A DNA stretch of 64,000 nucleotides from Geosiphon pyriformis (taxonomy: Eukaryota > Glomeromycota > Glomeromycetes > Archaeosporales > Geosiphonaceae). A program made the position numbers and the translations under genes. This document shows, in pieces, positions 59,134 to 64,000 of this stretch. The notes beneath the pieces are model-generated. The model did not search any database and was not told the DNA's origin. It was given only the letters and a program-made list of their open reading frames with translations. The stretch is taken from the NCBI GenBank assembly GCA_016748015.1, contig JAAOMT010000697.1:1168683-1232682 (forward strand), in the 5' to 3' direction. The stretch's first letter is position 1; every line of letters begins with the position of its first letter.

Positions 59134-60090
59134 TTACTAAAGATTTTTGGTATTTTTTCTTAAATGTTGTTAATGTTTGTTTGCTGTAAATTCACGACTA
59201 AAAAAAGTAGTTGGATCTCCAATAACTGAATTTATCTTCAAATTATTTCTTATAATTTAAACTGCTAAGCTTATAAATAAAATAGTCAATTTTATGCCAG
59301 TTGCTTTGTGTAGTTACATTGTAGTAAACATCAATTTTTTTTCAGGAATTGTTTATCTGAAAGCTTACTAAAAATGTGTAGTTATTTTGCTGTAAAAGTT
59401 AACTTTTCTACAGAAATCTTGTTTATAAGCTACTTTAATAATTATAATGAGAAAAAAAATAAAAAATAAAAAAAATGTAAAAAAAATAGAATTGTGTTAA
59501 GGGAAATGTTTTTTATTCAGGCTTGAAATCACTAACAGATTACTGAAATTGGTAGTTAATTAATTTCAAAATGTTAGTTGTGTTAAGGAAATTTCAAGTG
59601 TAATAATTTTAAAGAATTTGGTTTTCAAATATTTAATTTTTATTTGAGATATGTCAAAGATAATTTGTTCTAATTAAGATATTTAAAGTAAGATACTAGG
59701 GTAAAATACATTTTTTTAAAGAGAAAAGCTCTTTTTTTATACAACTTATTGTAATACTAGTTTTTAAACTTGCACTTTTCTTTTTGCTTTAATTTTGTTG
59801 AACTAAAAATACATTTTAGCAAACTACAAGTTATTTTTACAAACTATTAATTATTTCGGCCAATTTTCATTAATTTCGACAAATTTTGACTATATTAAAT
59901 AGTTTAAAGTATTGTGTAATTTGATTATCTTAATTTTTATGATACAAATCAAGTTATTAATTAAATGATAATATTTGATAATTTGATTAAATAATAAATA
60001 ATTATTGAAATGATAATAATATATGCTAATTAATAATAGAAATTATGAAGATAATTTTATGTTAATTAATAGCTAAAATTTTACCGGTAA
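59134..60090. mobile_element. R element copy 1 (R1): TA-flanked, non-coding DNA element
   Basis: A 957-bp insertion in LINE D ORF1. Removing it together with one TA (59132-59133 or 60091-60092) rejoins WFILIG to EKDAMHVAK, the order seen in LINE B (SFLIGKDSMHVAK). Imperfect terminal inverted repeats: TTACTAAAGATTTTTGG at the left end and, read inward from the right end, TTACCGGTAAAATTTTAG. It has no ORF. Inside, a unit of about 60 bp is present twice (about 59309-59375 and 59377-59440). A TA duplication with terminal inverted repeats suggests a non-autonomous Tc1/mariner-like element, but the autonomous partner is unknown. Confidence 0.65.
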
Positions 60091-60092
60091 TA

Positions 60093-61013
60093 TTGAAAAA
60101 GATGCAATGCATGTTGCTAAAGTAAATTCAGACAAAGAATCATGAAATACTAGAGATTATCATAGGGCACTGTTCTATACATTGCCTATAAGAACTAATG
60201 CTCACAACATCTGTGACTTCATTGGCTCTGTGAATAAAAAAACATACATTATTGATCATTATTCAGTCTTATATGCTCAAACCAAATGTGCTGTTATTTG
60301 TTTTGACTCTGTTAAGTCATTGAATGCTGCCATAAAAACCATGCCAGTGTTAAAAAATGTCAATCTGCATTGGTTTCATTTGAGTTTAACCAAATATGCC
60401 AAGTATGAGAAATTTGGTTATATATTATTAGACTGTGTTTTAGGTAAAAAAGTTCTCTTTGTGGTTTATTTTGTAGGATGTTATCAGAAGCAAATAAAAG
60501 CAGGTTGGCATCTATCTATGCCAAACGTTTAGCATCAATAGCTTGTTTTGTTTTTTTTGATAGTATCTTTTAGGTGAAAGTTGTTAGTAAGTTCTCTTTC
60601 TCTTTTTTTTTTACTGGTAATAGTTTATCAAGTTTTGGCTCTTCTTTAAAAGTAAAGTCTATTCTGCTAGTGTCTATAAAACTAAATAATAGGTTTGCTA
60701 CTCTTGAGTGCAGTCTTACCAGTCTCACAGAGCATATTAATAAGCTGACTAAGAGATTAGATACACTTGGGCCAACAGTTTTTCAGCTTAGCTATTAATA
60801 ACTTTTTTATTACAAAATCAAAAAGCAGATATAGTAATAAGTAAGAGTTCATATATAGTCACTAGTAGTAAGACTGTTGTAAGAATGGTGGTTTTTGATC
60901 AATCTGTAATTTTAAAATTGGAAGCAACTATAAACAATCTTTTGGTTACTGTTATGGGCTTAATAATTAAAGTAGACAATATTAATTTGGTATTTGATGT
61001 TTATCTCTTTTAA
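60093..61013 (+). pseudogene. LINE D ORF1, second part
   Basis: EKDAMHVAKVNSDKES, then RDYHRALFYTLPIRTNAHN (about 60149-60206), KKTYIIDHY, AAIKTMPVLKNVNLHWFHL and a zinc knuckle remnant YAKYEKFGYILLDC (60391-60432) in which two Cys are Tyr and His is Tyr. After 60540 weakly readable C-terminal parts (LNNRFATLECSLTSLTEHIN) lead to TAATC at 61011-61015, the counterpart of TAATG in B and E. Confidence 0.72.
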
Positions 61014-63835
61014 TCACTAACCTTATTTAAAAAATTGCTACTTGTAATATAAGGAGCATCAATGTTCTTGCTAAGCAAGAAGATATTATACATTAACATA
61101 TGAATTCTGGTAATATAATTTCTATTATTATTAAAACAAAACTTAAGTCTAACATTTGGCCATAAATTGCAAATAAGTTTAAGGATGTTTAAGTTTTTAC
61201 TTCTGGTTTAGACACAAAGTTTTTTGGTACTAGTATGGTCGTGATCATAAACATTTTTTTGGCTTAACATGTTTCAAAAATAGAAAAAATCTCAGACTGG
61301 TTAATATTAGTGTGTTTGTTGTTCAAAAACAGACTATTGGTCTCAATTTTAGGTTTATATGCTGGTGCTTCTGCTGGCATATGGTTCATCTAGGCATTGA
61401 ACATCAACTCCATGATATTTAAAGCAGTCAATTTCAGTTTTTTTGTTATTTTGAATAGCAATTTCAATAAGAATAGTACTAGGAGAAGTGTAAATTTCAA
61501 GAAGTGTTCAGAAATTGGCTTTGTAAATTTGCTTAAAGAACATTTTTTAGTTAAAATTCTTACATGATATAACTTTAAAGGATTTGAGAAAGTTATTGAT
61601 TACATTTTTATTAATAAAAATTTGGTATCAATAGTTATGACACATAAGATTAGCATTGTGTCTGAATTTTTTAACACAGACTACAAAGTGTTATTGGTTT
61701 TAGTTGAATTAGGTGGTTTTTTAAATACACATCTAAATAATGTTAAAAAACAGATAAACAAGAACTACTGAAAGTTTAATTTTAAAGATACAGATAGTAC
61801 TAAATGAATTTACTTTAAAAATAGTGTTTTTGGTAGACTTTTGACTAAAATAAATGAATTTGCAAATGCAAAAGCTCTTAGTAATTTGGATAGGATGTGA
61901 AAAAAAAGTAAAAAGAGTAATAATGAATTCAGCTAATATTGTTTTTTCTAAACTATGGTTCAGTAAGTTTGAACAGCCAAAAAATAGGCATTCATTAAAA
62001 TTTCTTGGGTTGAAATTGCTTGTTGTCAAGATTGCTAAGGAATTGAAAATAGGTAATAGGCCTAAATATAAGTATCTTCTCAAAAGATCATGGACTATAA
62101 ACAATAGAGAAGCTTTTATAGTCAATTTTATAGTTTAAAACAGTGCAATTTTAATAGAAACTATTAAACAATTGTTAATAATTAAAAAAAATATAAATAA
62201 GAGATAGCCAAAAACACAGTCATTAAGAGTATAATTGAGAGACATATGGAGAATTTTAACTTGAATAAGGGGAGCATAATAAGAAATATTCTTGAGTGAT
62301 TTTTTTACAAAGTTGTTCTGAATCATTTAGTAATTGGAAACAACTTGATTTTAAAGTTTGTAAAGATAAAATTTGAAGTTGACAATATTATAGTGAGTTG
62401 GATAAAGAAATACAGAATCCTATTTTCTCTGCCTAATTTGTAGACTTGTCAATATGTGTTTTTGGAGTATGTAAAAGATGGTGTTTTCTCTGATATTATA
62501 AATAACATCAATCTGGAAGAATTGGTTGTAGTATTGAGTAAGTTGCTTGATAACAAAACTGTTGGTCTTTCTGACATATTGAATAAATTGTAGAAGCATT
62601 ATAGTAATAAGATAACAAATTATCTTTTGGATTTGTTGAATTCCTGTCTAAAGCTTGGTGATATTCCAGATCTCTGGAAGAAGGTGTAGGTTTTGATGAT
62701 TTTCAAGTCTTATGAATAGAAAAACATTTTAACTAACACCTGGTCTATTGCTTTAATTGAAACTGCAAGAAAAATTTTGTTCAAAATTCTGTTAAATTAG
62801 ATTTTGTCTGTTTATAGTATATATAACATTCTTTGTGGTAATAATTTTTCAGTCCTTAAAGATACTTTAACTCAATCTCTAGTGTTTGCTATTGGCTTAA
62901 TTGTGAAAGACATTCTAAAAAAAGACTGGGAGATCTGATTTGTTCTATAAAACATATGCAAAGCTTATAATTCAGTCAAGTAGTATTATTAAAAATCAAG
63001 TTTAAGACATATTAAGATGTGTGATAAGTTTATTAGGTTTTTTGGAAATATTCATGAGAACAGATATAATAGGATAATTGACCTCTCAAATGATTACAAA
63101 GTTCATAATAGGCTTGATCAAGATAAAATTTTTTCATCTCTTTTCTGAAGAATCTTTTATAATTCTTTGTTATATAAGGTCAAAAAACATAAATACTTAT
63201 ATAAATACAGAATCAACTCTAATTTTGTGGCAAAATCAGGCAAAATGGAGATTAGTAGGGCAAGTTCTTATTTTTTGCTGCTGATGCCTTTGTGGATAAT
63301 ACAATATAGATGAAAAATAAACAGGCTTTAATACAATATATTTTAAACATTGTAAATGAGTTTTTTGGTGTTAATAATATATCTATCAATAATTACAAAA
63401 CAGTGGCCATTTTTATTAATTAAAGAATAGTGAAAGCATTCTTGTACATTAGTGGTCAACCAATTTTTATTGCCAAGTATGATAAAACTTACAGATATCT
63501 GAGTATTTTTCTGTTAACAAAGAGTTTATCCAAGCCAAGTTTTGTTAAGGCTTATTCAAATATCAAGTTTTTTTTGAATATGGTTCTTAGAAAGACAGTA
63601 TTAGATAAGCAGTTTTTTTATTTGGTGTCAGTGATTTTGCAATCTATAGTTAGTTATTGAATACAGTTTAGCTTTATGTTTAAGAGTATAAATTGTAAAT
63701 AGAATGTTATAATAAAGAAAAGGCTCAGAATTAAAGCCAATTTGCCAAGAAACTTTTCTAATAAGGCTTTGTACCATTCATATTTGTATTGTTTAAAATT
63801 TTTTGAACAGATTCAAGCAAAAGCCAAAGTGAAAA
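61013..63835 (+). pseudogene. LINE D ORF2, truncated
   Basis: Endonuclease region: IATCNIRSINVLAKQEDII, TKLKSNIWP, VFTSGLDTKFFG, ILGLYAGASAGIW; the FGGDFNE box is NSNFNKNS here. Middle: FLGLKLLVVKIAKELKIGN (61989-62060). Reverse transcriptase: LDNKTVGLSDI, NTWSIALIETARKILF-like residues (about 62738-62785), then DAFVDNTI-like (GATGCCTTTGTGGATAATACAATA, about 63283-63305) with Asn for the second Asp, and YLSIFLLTKSLSKPSFVKAY. Several frames and many stops. It breaks off at about 63835. Confidence 0.75.
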
Positions 63836-64000
63836 AAATTCTGAAGAATTCAACTTAAAATCTGCAAATTCAATAATCTGTGTTTAAAAAGCCAGCCAAA
63901 AATATTTTTAGTATTAACAAAATTTATTACTAATGTCATTTTTTCTTTTGCTTAGACTTGATTAAAAGACTTTAAATTATACAAATATAAATAATACATA
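63836..64000. other. Flank after truncated LINE D
   Basis: AT-rich, no gene recognised. Confidence 0.5.

Larger units (their letters stand above)
58128..63835 (+). mobile_element. LINE D, interrupted by R1 and truncated at its 3' end
   Basis: Leader with ATTCCAAATTCCCAAAAAAAGAGTC, ORF1 about 58218-61013 (with R1 inside), ORF2 about 61013-63835. ORF2 ends abruptly in FFEQIQAKAKV and the flanking sequence (63836 on) does not match the family, so about 1.8 kb of the 3' end is missing. Decay is between that of LINE B/E and LINE C. No target duplication was identified. Confidence 0.8.

Noticed and set aside
61733-62125. 130-codon minus-strand ORF within LINE D
   Set aside because: Antisense of ORF2, which aligns with LINE B and E on the plus strand.

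Overview
This is an intron-bearing, very AT-rich eukaryotic segment. It most resembles repeat-rich DNA of an arbuscular mycorrhizal fungus (Glomeromycotina). I infer this from two non-LTR retrotransposon families, a P-loop NTPase pseudogene, a DUF7869-type pseudogene and a class-3 lipase-like gene, all of which look like families expanded in Rhizophagus/Gigaspora-type genomes. The genus cannot be fixed from sequence alone. No intact host gene, tRNA, rRNA or CRISPR array was found. A 20-N assembly gap lies at 17266-17285.

Left part (1-26600): the edge of a non-LTR ORF1 copy (family A, minus strand); a coiled-coil ORF belonging to a small repeat; a broken P-loop NTPase gene; two decayed minus-strand genes (one DUF7869 type); an unrecognised plus-strand remnant; a lipase-like pseudogene in a CpG-retaining island next to the gap; a second, decayed family-A copy; and long AT deserts, one of which hides an inverted, decayed copy of the coiled-coil repeat.

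Right part (26600-64000): a stratigraphy of insertions. Stack 1: an AT-rich TA-flanked element (R2) is split by LINE B (10-bp target duplication), whose ORF1 is split by a Ty3/Gypsy element with two LTRs (4-bp duplication). After a desert with a nearly unreadable family-A copy comes stack 2: LINE C, almost dissolved into A/T, is split by LINE E (9-bp duplication); LINE D follows, and its ORF1 is split by a second copy of R (R1, TA duplication). LINEs B-E are one two-ORF family (ORF1 with zinc knuckle; ORF2 with endonuclease, reverse transcriptase, RNase H and a terminal CCHC). ORF1 and ORF2 meet in a TAATG stop/start overlap in B and E.

All elements are dead. Copies of one family form a graded series in which G:C pairs have become A:T, with stop codons at former Gln/Trp/Arg codons and catalytic Asp/Glu/Cys/Gly changed by single G-to-A steps, while long frames stay open to reading. 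This looks like methylation- or RIP-like mutational silencing followed by slow decay. The best candidates for something new are the R element family, the coiled-coil repeat, the third ORF of the Gypsy element, the TAATG coupling and the tRNA-like 3' UTR of the LINE family.
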